Shown in pieces: positions 1 to 8,984 of a stretch of DNA of 64,000 nucleotides. The stretch's first letter is position 1; every line of letters starts with the position of its first letter. The translations under genes and the position numbers were made by a program. This DNA comes from Williamsia soli (GTDB lineage: Bacteria; Actinomycetota; Actinomycetes; Mycobacteriales; Mycobacteriaceae), in the NCBI RefSeq assembly GCF_017377795.1, contig NZ_JAFRDR010000008.1, positions 124,001-188,000 on the forward strand, given 5' to 3'. Under the pieces are notes generated by a model. It was not told the origin of the DNA. It worked only from the letters and a program-made list of their open reading frames with translations, and made no database searches.

Positions 1-398
1 GCGGTTTGGTGCGCTACAACCCGACCGTGCCGTACGGCGCCGACGACCCGACTCTGCCGGCCTTCATCGACGGCAACCTTCCACCCGACCCTGACACTGC
101 AGTGGCCGTGAAGGTACTCACTGACCGTCGCGACCGCGACGAGTACAACCCCGACATCGACATTCGATTGCGATTCCGCACCGCAGTCAACAGGGTTGGC
201 CCGTCAGTCGGTGATTACGCCGACGCGGTGTTCATGCACCTGCACGTGCCTGATCACCAGTACCGCCCACAAGTTTGGCCCGGTGGCATCCGGGTCATTG
301 ATGTCCGCCGCGTCCTGCGCGGGCAGTCCGCTCAGGACACCAACGGCCGCTCGACGCGCGCCGACGATTATCGCCTCACTCTCAACCCAAGGAGTTGA
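1..398 (+). CDS. Phage tail terminator-like protein (5' partial)
   Basis: The reading frame is open to the window edge, so the gene is probably cut at its start; a TTG at 6 is the first visible start codon. Siphovirus tail terminators cap the tail tube and join it to the head. The ending DDYRLTLNP resembles that of other actinophage tail terminators, and the gene lies directly before the major tail protein, where this family sits. The residue similarity is modest, so the call rests largely on position. A head-tail connector of another kind is the main alternative. Confidence 0.6.
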   Translation, partial: GLVRYNPTVPYGADDPTLPAFIDGNLPPDPDTAVAVKVLTDRRDRDEYNPDIDIRLRFRTAVNRVGPSVGDYADAVFMHLHVPDHQYRPQVWPGGIRVIDVRRVLRGQSAQDTNGRSTRADDYRLTLNPRS

Positions 399-399
399 A

Positions 400-1200
400 A
401 TGACTGCACCCAAGCAGCCGGTGGATACCTCTGATCTCGATGTCACTCTTGCGCGGCATTGGGGTCTGGAAGTCCGTAAGGCACTGACTGACCCCTGGAT
501 TCCGGTCCGCTCGATCCAGTCGCTCAACCCGACTGTCAGTAAGTCCCGTCAGGACGGAGGCGACTACCACTCGGGCAACTACACCCAGCAGGTCGCCACC
601 GAAGCCTCGTGGGCCCTCGAGGTGAGCGTGGGCCGCAAGCTCGACGCGGCCGGCGCGCCTGACCCCGGTGTCGAGCTGCTCCGCTCTGTCGACGGCGAGC
701 TGGGTAGTGACGAACTCGTGTACGTCCGGTGGTGGCGTACCGACGGCCTGCCCGACTCGCACCAGGGTCGCGCCGGAGTCGACTTCTCCTCGGCAGGCGG
801 CGAGAAGGCCTCGCTGCAGGGTGCCACCATCACCCTGACCGGCTACGGCCGGCGTGAGACGGTTGCCAAGCCGACTGCCGCGCCGGTCAATGAGATCCAG
901 CGCCTCGAGATCAAAGAGCTGGTCACGAGCTTCAAGCTCAAGCTGCTCTCCGGCACCACGTCGGCGCTCACCGTCTCCGGACTCAGCGCCGCGGGGCTGC
1001 AGACCGCCATCACCAGTCTTGCGGCAGTCGGCGCCAGCAACGCGCTGGTGACTGGCAACAACGCATCGGGCTACAACATCACGTTCACAGGCGCTCTCGC
1101 CGGCCTGAACGTGCCGACCCTGTCGGTGATCGACATCGTCGACGGCGACCCGGGTGACGTGGTGGTCTACGCCACCACCGAGGGTCAGCCGGCCGGGTAG
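400..1200 (+). CDS. Major tail protein
   Basis: A 266-residue protein expected to form the tail tube. It starts at ATG 400 behind a strong AAGGAG site (389-394), one of the best ribosome sites in the phage block and fitting for an abundant structural protein. The N-terminal two thirds resemble actinophage tube proteins in their alternating short strands. The last 90 or so residues are rich in Ser, Thr, Ala and Gly and look like an added surface domain. It sits between the tail terminator and the tail assembly chaperones, the canonical position. The call is from order and composition. Confidence 0.7.
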   Translation: MTAPKQPVDTSDLDVTLARHWGLEVRKALTDPWIPVRSIQSLNPTVSKSRQDGGDYHSGNYTQQVATEASWALEVSVGRKLDAAGAPDPGVELLRSVDGELGSDELVYVRWWRTDGLPDSHQGRAGVDFSSAGGEKASLQGATITLTGYGRRETVAKPTAAPVNEIQRLEIKELVTSFKLKLLSGTTSALTVSGLSAAGLQTAITSLAAVGASNALVTGNNASGYNITFTGALAGLNVPTLSVIDIVDGDPGDVVVYATTEGQPAG

Positions 1201-1941
1201 TTGTTCGACCAGTTTGACGAGTGGCTCGACTCCGGGCTCATCCTGCCGATCGGTGGGCGTGAGTTCCGGGTCGAGCCACCGTCAGCTCTGACCATTCTGC
1301 GGTTGCATTCGCTGCTCGCCGACAAGGAGCAGCGGTGGACGTCGACCACCGAGCGTGTCGAGATCGAGCGAGTACTCGGTGGCACCTGGACCGAGATGGT
1401 CGACGCGGGAGTGCCCGAACTCAAGGCGCTGCACGCCGGCCGCGTGGCCATCACACACTTCACTGACAGCGCCGCGAATGCACTGGCTACGTGGAAGTTT
1501 CAGCCAATCGCGGACCGAATCACCACTCCGGAACAGGCACCCAAACGCAAACCGACCATCTGGCTGGTCGACACTACGGACCCGATGGCCGAAGATCCTC
1601 CCGGAACCATCAATGAGATGGACCCCGGCGGCGGGCCGTATCGACCCGAGTTCGGCGATCGCCTGTGGTACCGGCCCGCGAAGGATGCGCCCGCGTACCA
1701 GCCCCCGAAGAAGGACGACGACCTCGACATCCAGTGGTCGGACATCCTCGATGCCTGGGACGCGGTCTGCGTCGACTTCCACATGCACCCCTGGAACATC
1801 GACCTCTCGTCCGGCGTGCTCGACGAGCGCCCGTGGCAGTGGCTCGCTGTCCGTCTGCAAGTCATTCTCGGCGAACCGAATTCACGGTCTCGCCGCACCA
1901 TTGAAGCGCGAAAGGCGGTGCCTGGTGGCGACACGGTATGA
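1201..1941 (+). CDS. Tail assembly chaperone, long form
   Basis: A 246-residue protein starting at TTG 1201, immediately after the TAG stop of the major tail gene. Tail assembly chaperones coat the tape measure protein during tail-tube assembly. The first 110 residues (LPIGGREF, PPS, ALHAGRVAITHF) match the next gene's product at the same spacing, so the two are paralogues. Residues about 110-246 form an extra domain, charged and Trp-rich, that the next protein lacks. Position between the major tail gene and the tape measure supports the role. The TTG start is inferred, because no strong ribosome site is visible. Confidence 0.65.
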   Translation: MFDQFDEWLDSGLILPIGGREFRVEPPSALTILRLHSLLADKEQRWTSTTERVEIERVLGGTWTEMVDAGVPELKALHAGRVAITHFTDSAANALATWKFQPIADRITTPEQAPKRKPTIWLVDTTDPMAEDPPGTINEMDPGGGPYRPEFGDRLWYRPAKDAPAYQPPKKDDDLDIQWSDILDAWDAVCVDFHMHPWNIDLSSGVLDERPWQWLAVRLQVILGEPNSRSRRTIEARKAVPGGDTV

Positions 1942-2365
1942 CCCGCTCGAGGACCATTACGATCCCGATCTCTATCTGCCGATCGGCGATGTGGTGTACC
2001 AGATCCCGGCGCCGTCGATCACCGAGGCCGACCGCATCCGACCATTCCTGTGGGGCCCGGAGGCTGATGGCTACAAGCCCGACGCCGAGCAGGCTGACGC
2101 CGAGAAGATGCTCGGACCGGCGTACCTCGAGATGACCAAGAACGAGGTGCCCGCGCCCTACGTGAATCACGCCGGCCGCACCGCGCTCATCCACTTCTGT
2201 TCCGGACCGCAAGGCCCGGAGCTCGGCCGTGGCCACTGGGTATTTGCGCACCTCTCCGAGCGCATCGACGTCCAGAAGCTTATGAAGTACATGGCGGCCG
2301 AGCGCGACAAGAAGCGCAACCAGGACGCGGCTCGCGAAGCGATGAAGTCGAAGGCTGATGTCTGA
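1925..2365 (+). CDS. Tail assembly chaperone, short paralogue
   Basis: A 146-residue protein from GTG 1925, overlapping the previous gene by 17 bases in another frame and the tape measure gene by 8. It repeats the previous protein's features: LPIG, a PS motif, an E-(K)MLG segment and VNHAGRTALIHF. In many siphoviruses the second chaperone is a frameshift extension of the first. Here the second open frame has its own start and its own copy of the conserved domain. Going from the first frame to this one would need a +1 or -2 shift, and no obvious slippery site was seen. Independent initiation by coupling is the simpler reading. Confidence 0.6.
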   Translation: MATRYDPLEDHYDPDLYLPIGDVVYQIPAPSITEADRIRPFLWGPEADGYKPDAEQADAEKMLGPAYLEMTKNEVPAPYVNHAGRTALIHFCSGPQGPELGRGHWVFAHLSERIDVQKLMKYMAAERDKKRNQDAAREAMKSKADV

Positions 2366-5300
2366 GCGCGTAGCAGATCTCTACGCGGACATCTCACTTC
2401 GCGGCGGCGACGACTTCGAGGAGCGCCTACAGTCCGGTCGGGAGAACCTCATCCAGATGGGTCGCGCCGCGGACTCGTCGAGCGAACAGGTTCGACGTGC
2501 CGCGCTGCGCACCTCGAATGCATACCAAGAGGTTCAGAAGGAACTCGAGAAGGCGCAGCGTGCCGCTCGCACTGCGGGACAGGCATCGGCCGACGCAGCT
2601 GACCGGGAGCGCATCGCGGTCGATCGTCTGGCCGAGGTCAGGCAGCGGTATGGCAACGAGTCCACTCAGGCCCGTCGTGCACAGGAGAATCTGGCTCGCG
2701 CTCACCGGGAGACGGAGACCTCGGCGCGCCGCGCCGAGCGGGCTGTCGATCAGCTCACAGTCACCCAGCGCCGCGCCGGAACGGTCGCCCAGCAAGCTGC
2801 GGACGATATGCGCCGCGCTGGCCAGGACATGGAGTCCGCGCTTCCTGGTGCTGACGACACCGCCGCCGCGGGCGAAGAAGGCGGCAGCGGCTTCGGTGGT
2901 GGTTTCCTCGCTGGTGCTGCCGGCAAGCTGAAGGGTCTCGCTGGTAAGGGTGGGCCAATCGCAGCCGCGGTTGTAGGCGTCGCAGCCATCGGCCTCACGG
3001 CGGGCCAGTTGTTGGCCAACGCGATCGTCGAAGGCGCTGAACGCGAGCGTGTTCGCGATGCAATCCAGGGCAGTCTCGGTATCGATGAGGACACGGCCAG
3101 GAGGCTCGCGACCGCATCGTCTGAGGCCTATATGGACGTGTGGGGTACCTCGGTCGAGGGCAACATGGACACGCTGGCGAGCCTGTTCGAGTTCAAGCTG
3201 ATCGACACCTCGGCCTCACAGTCCGAGATGGAAGGGCTGATCGCCACCGTCGAGACCCTGAACGGGGTCCTCAAGACGGAGTCGCCCGAAAGTTTGCGCG
3301 CTGTCAACGGGCTCGTGAAAACCGGCCTGGCGACCGACATCAACGACGCGGCCAACATGATCGTCCGCGCCAAGCAGCTCGGCATCGACGCCCAGGGCGA
3401 TCTCATCGACTCGATCTCTGAATACTCGGCGGGCTGGAAGCAGACTGGCTTCAGCGCCGAGTTCACCCTCGGCCTGATCTCCCAGTCGATGGACAATGGC
3501 GCCGACAACTCCGATCGTGCCGCCGACTCCATCCGCGAGTTCGGGCGCCGCGTCGTGGAAGAAGGCGACACTCTCACTCAAACGTTCACCGACCTCGGCT
3601 TCAACGGTGAGGAGATGTACGCCAAGTTCGTCAAGGGCGGACCTGAGGCCGAGGCAGCATTCGACCAGGTCTTCGACTCGATCCGACAGATCGAGGATCC
3701 AGCCAAGCGGGCAGCCGCGGCGCAGTCCCTACTCGGCGACACTTCCGGTGACTTCATCGACACCATGGCTCGATGGGATCCGTCGGAGGCCACGAAGAAG
3801 TTCGAGGGCTCCGCGACCGCGTTGACCGATGCCTCAAAGGTGATGGGCGACAACGCCGCCACCACCTGGGATGGCGTCAAGCGCACCGTCGAAGAGGCAA
3901 CGATGGGGATCAAGACCTCCATGGCTGAGGCCTTCGGTCCCACGGTGTCGAACATGGCTCAGGGGATTCTGGCCAACAAGGATGAACTGGTCGCGTTCTT
4001 CGCCGACGTAGTCTCGGCCGCGCTGACCTTCGGTGAGGGCATCGCTCAGGTGGCAGTCGCGGGACTGCATGCCTGGGGCTTCTTCGCCACCGGAGTCGGC
4101 AACTCGCTCGATGGCATCCTCAACGCCGTCGGTACCGGAGCGGGCGTTCTGGGTGATCTTGTCGGCGCAATCCCCGGCATGGAGGGCGTCGGCGACGCCA
4201 TCTCAAAGGCGGGCGAAGCCGCAAACGGCATGGGCGAGAAAATCATCGGGCTCGGTGACTCGGCGCACGGGATGGCCAACACGATTGCTGACGATGTGAT
4301 CCCCGGCATCGTCGACATGCGCGACGCGGTCGACATCGCAGGAGACTCCGCACGTCAAACAGCGTGGGCAATGGACACCCTCTCCGGCTCGATGGTCGCG
4401 ATCCCGAACGAGAAGACGATCGTCATCAACGACAACTCGCAGCAGACGATCGACGGGTTGGCCGCGCTCGGACTGAAGGTGACGACGCTCCCCAACGGTC
4501 TCGTCCAGGTCACTGCCGACACGGCTGCAGGGCAGCAGGTCATCGATGAGTTCATCGCGCGGCCGAAGTCGACCACCGTCACGGTGTACGCGGTCGACGC
4601 GAACGGTCAGTCGGTCCTCAACAACCCCTTGTTCGGTAAGGGCCTTGGCGTCGCGAAGCAGCCGCAGGCCGATGGCGGCATTCGCCAGTACGCCGACGGC
4701 GGCTTCGATGGCCCGCTCCCCGACCAAGCTGTCATTCAGCCGGCCACCCGCGGTAAACGCGGACTTGTGCAGTGGGCCGAGACCGACGCCGGCCCCTGGG
4801 AGGCATTCATTCCTGGCGCTGCGACGAAGCGCGGTCGGGCGGTCAACATTCTGTCGGAGGTTGCAGATCGATTCGGCTACAAGATCTTCAAGATGGCCGA
4901 CGGTGGCGTGCTCGGCTCTTTGCAGTCCGTGCAGCAGCAAGCCGCGCCGACGTTGACGCTCACCTCCGGCTACCGGGATGAGCCAGGCAGCTACCACAAC
5001 ACCGGGCAGGCCGGCGACTTCGGACCTCCCGGCGGTGGCCGCGACACCGACGACATGCTGGCGTTCGCCAACTACATGGCCGACAACTACAAGAACCAGC
5101 TGGCCGAGCTGATCTACCACGACCCTCGGTTCTCCGGCCGTCAGATCGGTGACGGCGAGTTCGTCCCTGACTCGTACTACGCCGACGCTGGCGATCACCA
5201 CGATCACGTCCATGTGGCTGCGATGGAACCACTCGCTGCACCTTCCGCGCCGCCGCCAGCTGCGCCTGCTGAGATCGAGATCCCGACGCTTACGAAGGAT

Positions 5301-6461
5301 TCTTCCAAGCAGGATGTCGCTCGCGCGATCATCGCTCAGGGCCGCAAGCGCGGGTACACCGACGACGAGATCAAAGCGATTCTGTCGACAGGCCTGCAGG
5401 AGTCGGGTCTGGACCCGGAGGCCGAAGACCCCAGTGGCCAGTGGAAGAGCATCTTTCAGCAGGACACGAGCTATCCCGGCCGCGACGACCCGAACCAGAA
5501 CATCGACGAGTTCTACAACCGGCTCGACGAGCGGCACAAGGGCCCTGCGGCGGGCGATATCTGGGATGACATCTTCTGGCTGCAGCAGCGCCCAGGCGAC
5601 ACGTCTGGCGCCTCTGCGGTGGCCAATGGTCGCGGTGCGTACAAGACCGAGATTCAGAGTCAGCAGGACGAGGCTGGGGCGCTGTTCGATCAGATCGCGC
5701 CGTCGGTTGGTCCGACGCCGGTAGACCCTGCTCTCGCGGCTGGTGCGCCTCCGGCTGGTGTGCAGCAGGTCTACGTCGTGGGTGGCCGTCTCGATGGGGC
5801 GACGCCGCCGACCACGCCGACCCCGGCGCCGACTCCGACGCCTGAGCCAACACCTCCGGCTGAGCCCGACCCGAACGCCTTCAAGATCACGTCACCGCTG
5901 ATGCGTGGCCGTGCGCCGATCAAGCTGTTCGCCCACGGCGGTATCGAGGATCACCAGGCGGAGATCGCGCGCCCTGGTGATTACCGCGTGTGGGCCGAAC
6001 CGGAGACCGGCGGCGAGGGTTACGTGCCGTTGGCGATGTCGAAGCGTCCGCGTTCGCTGCGCATTTGGGCTGAGATCGGCCGGCGCCTGGGCGTTAAGGG
6101 GTTCGGCGAGGGCGGGTTCGGCGGTTACACCGTGGACACCCGCGACGCGATGAAGCCGCGCAACGCCAGCGACGCATTCGCACTCCTGACCGGCCTCGGA
6201 TTCACGGCGGCTTCGGGCATCGCGCCGTACCTCGGTATGGCCCAGAGCGGCAACTGGGACCTCGGCAACATGGCGCCGACCATCGACACGGGTTCCAACG
6301 ACATTCCCGGCGTCTCAGGCGTCATCAGTGACATCGCCGGTCAGATCTCGCAGCAGCTCGACGCGATCGTGCAAGCCGTACGGGAGGGCAAGAACATCAC
6401 CGTGACTGTCGAATCGGATGAAGGCCCAGCCAACATGATCCTCACGAAGACGGGCACGTAA
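2358..6461 (+). CDS. Tape measure protein with two wall-hydrolase-like domains
   Basis: A 1367-residue tail length ruler that is expelled during DNA injection. Residues 20-150 are a charged coiled coil; 175-230 and about 555-620 are Gly/Ala-rich hydrophobic stretches. Residues about 865-957 carry the M15 peptidase zinc motif SxHxxGxAxD (SYHNTGQAGD) and a distal HDHVHVA, so both metal-ligand groups are present. Residues about 977-1117 resemble a lytic transglycosylase, with LQESGLDP and IFQQ. A Pro/Thr linker (about 1148-1172) leads to the C-terminal part. ATG 2358 overlaps the chaperone end. Wall-degrading motifs in tape measures are known from mycobacteriophages; two in one protein is notable. 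Confidence 0.9.
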   Translation: MSERVADLYADISLRGGDDFEERLQSGRENLIQMGRAADSSSEQVRRAALRTSNAYQEVQKELEKAQRAARTAGQASADAADRERIAVDRLAEVRQRYGNESTQARRAQENLARAHRETETSARRAERAVDQLTVTQRRAGTVAQQAADDMRRAGQDMESALPGADDTAAAGEEGGSGFGGGFLAGAAGKLKGLAGKGGPIAAAVVGVAAIGLTAGQLLANAIVEGAERERVRDAIQGSLGIDEDTARRLATASSEAYMDVWGTSVEGNMDTLASLFEFKLIDTSASQSEMEGLIATVETLNGVLKTESPESLRAVNGLVKTGLATDINDAANMIVRAKQLGIDAQGDLIDSISEYSAGWKQTGFSAEFTLGLISQSMDNGADNSDRAADSIREFGRRVVEEGDTLTQTFTDLGFNGEEMYAKFVKGGPEAEAAFDQVFDSIRQIEDPAKRAAAAQSLLGDTSGDFIDTMARWDPSEATKKFEGSATALTDASKVMGDNAATTWDGVKRTVEEATMGIKTSMAEAFGPTVSNMAQGILANKDELVAFFADVVSAALTFGEGIAQVAVAGLHAWGFFATGVGNSLDGILNAVGTGAGVLGDLVGAIPGMEGVGDAISKAGEAANGMGEKIIGLGDSAHGMANTIADDVIPGIVDMRDAVDIAGDSARQTAWAMDTLSGSMVAIPNEKTIVINDNSQQTIDGLAALGLKVTTLPNGLVQVTADTAAGQQVIDEFIARPKSTTVTVYAVDANGQSVLNNPLFGKGLGVAKQPQADGGIRQYADGGFDGPLPDQAVIQPATRGKRGLVQWAETDAGPWEAFIPGAATKRGRAVNILSEVADRFGYKIFKMADGGVLGSLQSVQQQAAPTLTLTSGYRDEPGSYHNTGQAGDFGPPGGGRDTDDMLAFANYMADNYKNQLAELIYHDPRFSGRQIGDGEFVPDSYYADAGDHHDHVHVAAMEPLAAPSAPPPAAPAEIEIPTLTKDSSKQDVARAIIAQGRKRGYTDDEIKAILSTGLQESGLDPEAEDPSGQWKSIFQQDTSYPGRDDPNQNIDEFYNRLDERHKGPAAGDIWDDIFWLQQRPGDTSGASAVANGRGAYKTEIQSQQDEAGALFDQIAPSVGPTPVDPALAAGAPPAGVQQVYVVGGRLDGATPPTTPTPAPTPTPEPTPPAEPDPNAFKITSPLMRGRAPIKLFAHGGIEDHQAEIARPGDYRVWAEPETGGEGYVPLAMSKRPRSLRIWAEIGRRLGVKGFGEGGFGGYTVDTRDAMKPRNASDAFALLTGLGFTAASGIAPYLGMAQSGNWDLGNMAPTIDTGSNDIPGVSGVISDIAGQISQQLDAIVQAVREGKNITVTVESDEGPANMILTKTGT

Positions 6462-7276
6462 TGGCTGGCCCTGTAGTCATCCTCACTGGCGTCGACGGCG
6501 AGGTCTGGGAGTTCGGCGATCCGTTGTGCCCGGTGCGGCTCAAGTACGTCAAGGGCCTGGGGGGTGCCGACTTCACCATCGAGGACACCGAGGGCGTCGG
6601 GCAGGCAGGCGTGACCTTCGTGGCCACGAACGACAAGCCCAACGTCGTCACTCTCGGCGCGAACCTCGGGCCAGTGCCGAAGTCGCAGGGCATGGATCTG
6701 CTGTCCCGGTGGCGGCAGACGCTGGGTCGCGGGTCGTCGCTCGTCTCAGGCGGCCCGCTGATGAAGCTGGAGATCGTCCAGTCCGAGCGGTACCAGTGGA
6801 TGCGGCTGACCAACAAGCTCGAGTCGCCGTTCGAGCAGATGGCGAACGTCGGTTGGATGTTCGAGGACGTCGACCTGCGCAGCGATGAGACATGGTGGCG
6901 CACAGACCCGATCGTCAAGGAGTTCACCGCGGCCCAGTTCGCGGGTGCAACGATCGACAACCTCGGGACCGAGCCAGTGTGGCCGTTCATCCGCATCGAT
7001 GGGCCGATCTCGTCACCGACGCTCTCGTGGGCCGGTCAGCCTGCGGTGTCGCTGCCGTCGCTGACCGCCGGCCAGTGGCTCGAGATCGAATCAGACCCGG
7101 ACTGGTGGGCCATCACCGACCAGGCGGGTCTCGATCGCTCGTGGATCGGCAATCGCTGGTACGTCAAGGCGCCGAAGAAGACGAATAATATTCCGGTCAC
7201 AATCACCGGGGGCAGCACTTCGGGTGCGACTCGGCTGAAAGTCACCCTGCCGCAACTGTTTGCGACTGCGCTGTGA
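6461..7276 (+). CDS. Distal tail (Dit-like) minor tail protein
   Basis: A 271-residue protein starting at ATG 6461, sharing one base with the tape measure stop codon. The gene directly after the tape measure in Gram-positive siphophages normally encodes the distal tail protein, a hub joining tube and tip. The sequence fits: a short N-terminal beta region, a central Trp/Arg-rich segment (SRWRQTLGRG, WMRLTN) and a C-terminal beta-sandwich-like part ending in TRLKVTLPQLF. No enzyme motif is present. The assignment is mostly from order. Confidence 0.65.
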   Translation: MAGPVVILTGVDGEVWEFGDPLCPVRLKYVKGLGGADFTIEDTEGVGQAGVTFVATNDKPNVVTLGANLGPVPKSQGMDLLSRWRQTLGRGSSLVSGGPLMKLEIVQSERYQWMRLTNKLESPFEQMANVGWMFEDVDLRSDETWWRTDPIVKEFTAAQFAGATIDNLGTEPVWPFIRIDGPISSPTLSWAGQPAVSLPSLTAGQWLEIESDPDWWAITDQAGLDRSWIGNRWYVKAPKKTNNIPVTITGGSTSGATRLKVTLPQLFATAL

Positions 7277-8832
7277 CGATGGGCATGCCGGGATTCGCCC
7301 GGCCCAACACCACCGAAGTCACCCCGTTCCCTATCGAGATAGGCCGGCGGAACAACCCGGTCATCGAGTGGCGCCCGGTCGGGAACTACCAAGAGTCGGC
7401 ATTCGACTGGACCTTCGGCAGCGAGCCGAACACAGGCGCGTTCTCGCTGCATCCCGATCACCCGCTGGTATCGCAGATCACGAACGTCAAACGCCGCTGC
7501 TTCCACGTCCGGACGATGCGCAACGGCAAGCCGTGGGACGGGCGGATCATGCGCCGTCGTCTGTCGGGCGCTCCGGGTCGCGAGAAGATCCTGTACACCT
7601 GCGTCGGCAATAAGTATCTGATGCAGAAGTGGCTGGCCTGGGTGAACCCCGGTCTGCCGCCATGGATCCAGGTGGGTCTCACTGGCAAACAGGACGTGAT
7701 TGTCGGCGCTCCGGACCCCGTGTTCAAGTACTACTTCGCGAAGAACATGACGCGGCTCAACTTCCCGGCGTTCTGCAAGTTGCCGTTGCACTGGCCGGCG
7801 GAGTGGACGATGCCGGATCTGAGCGACATAGACAGCTTCGACGATCTGCTGGACCTGATCGCCGATGTCACTGACCCGATCGCCGCGCTGCAGGCCCGGT
7901 TCCCTCGAGGTGCTGACCTCTTCGAGCCCACCATGAAGCGACTCGAGATGGGCTACTCGGTGAACCTATGGGACGGGCGCGGCACCTCACCGCAGGTGTT
8001 CAACACGTCCAGTCTCGCTGCGATGCAGTCGATTATCGACGCATCATCTGATCACTTCCTCGACCTCTCGCAGTTGATGAAGCCGATCAACAACGGGCTG
8101 TGGTCGGACAGCATGGACCGCGCCGGCATGGTCTTCGATACCCAGGTCCAGCGAGACAACCGCAAGGTGCAGTTCCGCACTGACGCCCCCGGTCAGATCG
8201 ACTCCTACGAGTACGAAGAATCGCACCCGGAGGCGGGCAAGGTGATCGTCGGCGGCAAGTCGCCGGCCATCCTGAACGACGTCATCGAGATCGGCGCGAA
8301 CCTCGCCATCCAGCTGCTGATCAACCTCATCGCCCCGGGTCTCGGCCTGGGCGTGGTGGTGGGCGATCTGTTCGATGACATCTTTTTCGCCTACCAGCAG
8401 TTCTGGGATCAGGACCTGATTGACGACGTCGGTGAGGACGATCTCTGGCCCGAGGACTTCGTCGACAACACCGCGGCGCACTCGCTCGATTCGTACGCCA
8501 CCGGCATGACTGGGCTCAAGGAGCGCGGCGGCGGCGAGAAGCTCGTCATCAACGCCACCTCTGGCGGTGCGGATGGCCGAGGGATGAGCTTCGGCGCGGA
8601 CAACGGGACTGCGCGCCGGTTCGACGTCGGCGACCGGATCCAGTTCTGGGACCGCGGGAACATCGTCGAGCAGTACGTGTCGAAGGTGGCGGTCGCCGAT
8701 CGCAACGACGGCCGGATGGTCGAGCAGATCACCCTCGGCGAGTCCGAGCGCCTGAAGGGTCCGTGGGATCGGTCGATCTCTGGGCTCATCGGACTGGGCG
8801 CGACATCGAGAGCGTTCGCGAACTCGGTATGA
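7273..8832 (+). CDS. Minor tail protein, tail-tip (ReqiPepy6 Gp37-like)
   Basis: A 519-residue protein from GTG 7273, overlapping the previous stop by 4 bases (GTGA). It follows the distal tail gene, where actinophages place the large tip or hub protein. The visible layout is an N-terminal beta region, a central helical segment around IIDASSDHFLDLSQLM, a short hydrophobic stretch (NLAIQLLINLIAPGLGLGVVVGDLF) and a C-terminal beta region with FDVGDRIQFWDRG. This resembles the Gp37-like tail protein family of Rhodococcus phage ReqiPepy6. That family name is from recall and not tested here; the tail-tip role is more secure than the family. Confidence 0.6.
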   Translation: MTMGMPGFARPNTTEVTPFPIEIGRRNNPVIEWRPVGNYQESAFDWTFGSEPNTGAFSLHPDHPLVSQITNVKRRCFHVRTMRNGKPWDGRIMRRRLSGAPGREKILYTCVGNKYLMQKWLAWVNPGLPPWIQVGLTGKQDVIVGAPDPVFKYYFAKNMTRLNFPAFCKLPLHWPAEWTMPDLSDIDSFDDLLDLIADVTDPIAALQARFPRGADLFEPTMKRLEMGYSVNLWDGRGTSPQVFNTSSLAAMQSIIDASSDHFLDLSQLMKPINNGLWSDSMDRAGMVFDTQVQRDNRKVQFRTDAPGQIDSYEYEESHPEAGKVIVGGKSPAILNDVIEIGANLAIQLLINLIAPGLGLGVVVGDLFDDIFFAYQQFWDQDLIDDVGEDDLWPEDFVDNTAAHSLDSYATGMTGLKERGGGEKLVINATSGGADGRGMSFGADNGTARRFDVGDRIQFWDRGNIVEQYVSKVAVADRNDGRMVEQITLGESERLKGPWDRSISGLIGLGATSRAFANSV

Positions 8833-8984
8833 CCGGCTGGATATGCCGCCCCGTGATTGCTTTCGCGGTCTGGATGGGTAAACGGCGAGCCCACTGTGTG
8901 CAGCACGAGGCGCAGATCCGCGCCTACCAATTAGCCGACCTGGCAGACAAAACCCAAGGGAGACAACATGGCATGGACAGGTGA
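8829..8984 (+). CDS. Small phage protein with one hydrophobic segment
   Basis: A 51-residue protein starting at ATG 8829, which overlaps the previous stop codon (ATGA), and ending 17 bases inside the endolysin gene. Residues 1-18 (MTGWICRPVIAFAVWMGK) are hydrophobic and followed by a basic KRR, so it could sit in the membrane with its tail in the cytoplasm. The remainder is a short polar helix. The tight coupling on both sides suggests a real gene. Its position before the endolysin fits a lysis or tail accessory role, but the function is unknown. Confidence 0.5.
   Translation: MTGWICRPVIAFAVWMGKRRAHCVQHEAQIRAYQLADLADKTQGRQHGMDR

Noticed and set aside
1900-1945. Programmed frameshift between the two chaperone genes
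   Set aside because: The required shift is +1 or -2 and no clear slippery heptamer was seen; the second gene has its own start and domain.
4203-5537. 444-codon open frame on the minus strand
   Set aside because: It is antisense to the tape measure's hydrolase domains, which carry real motifs in the forward frame.
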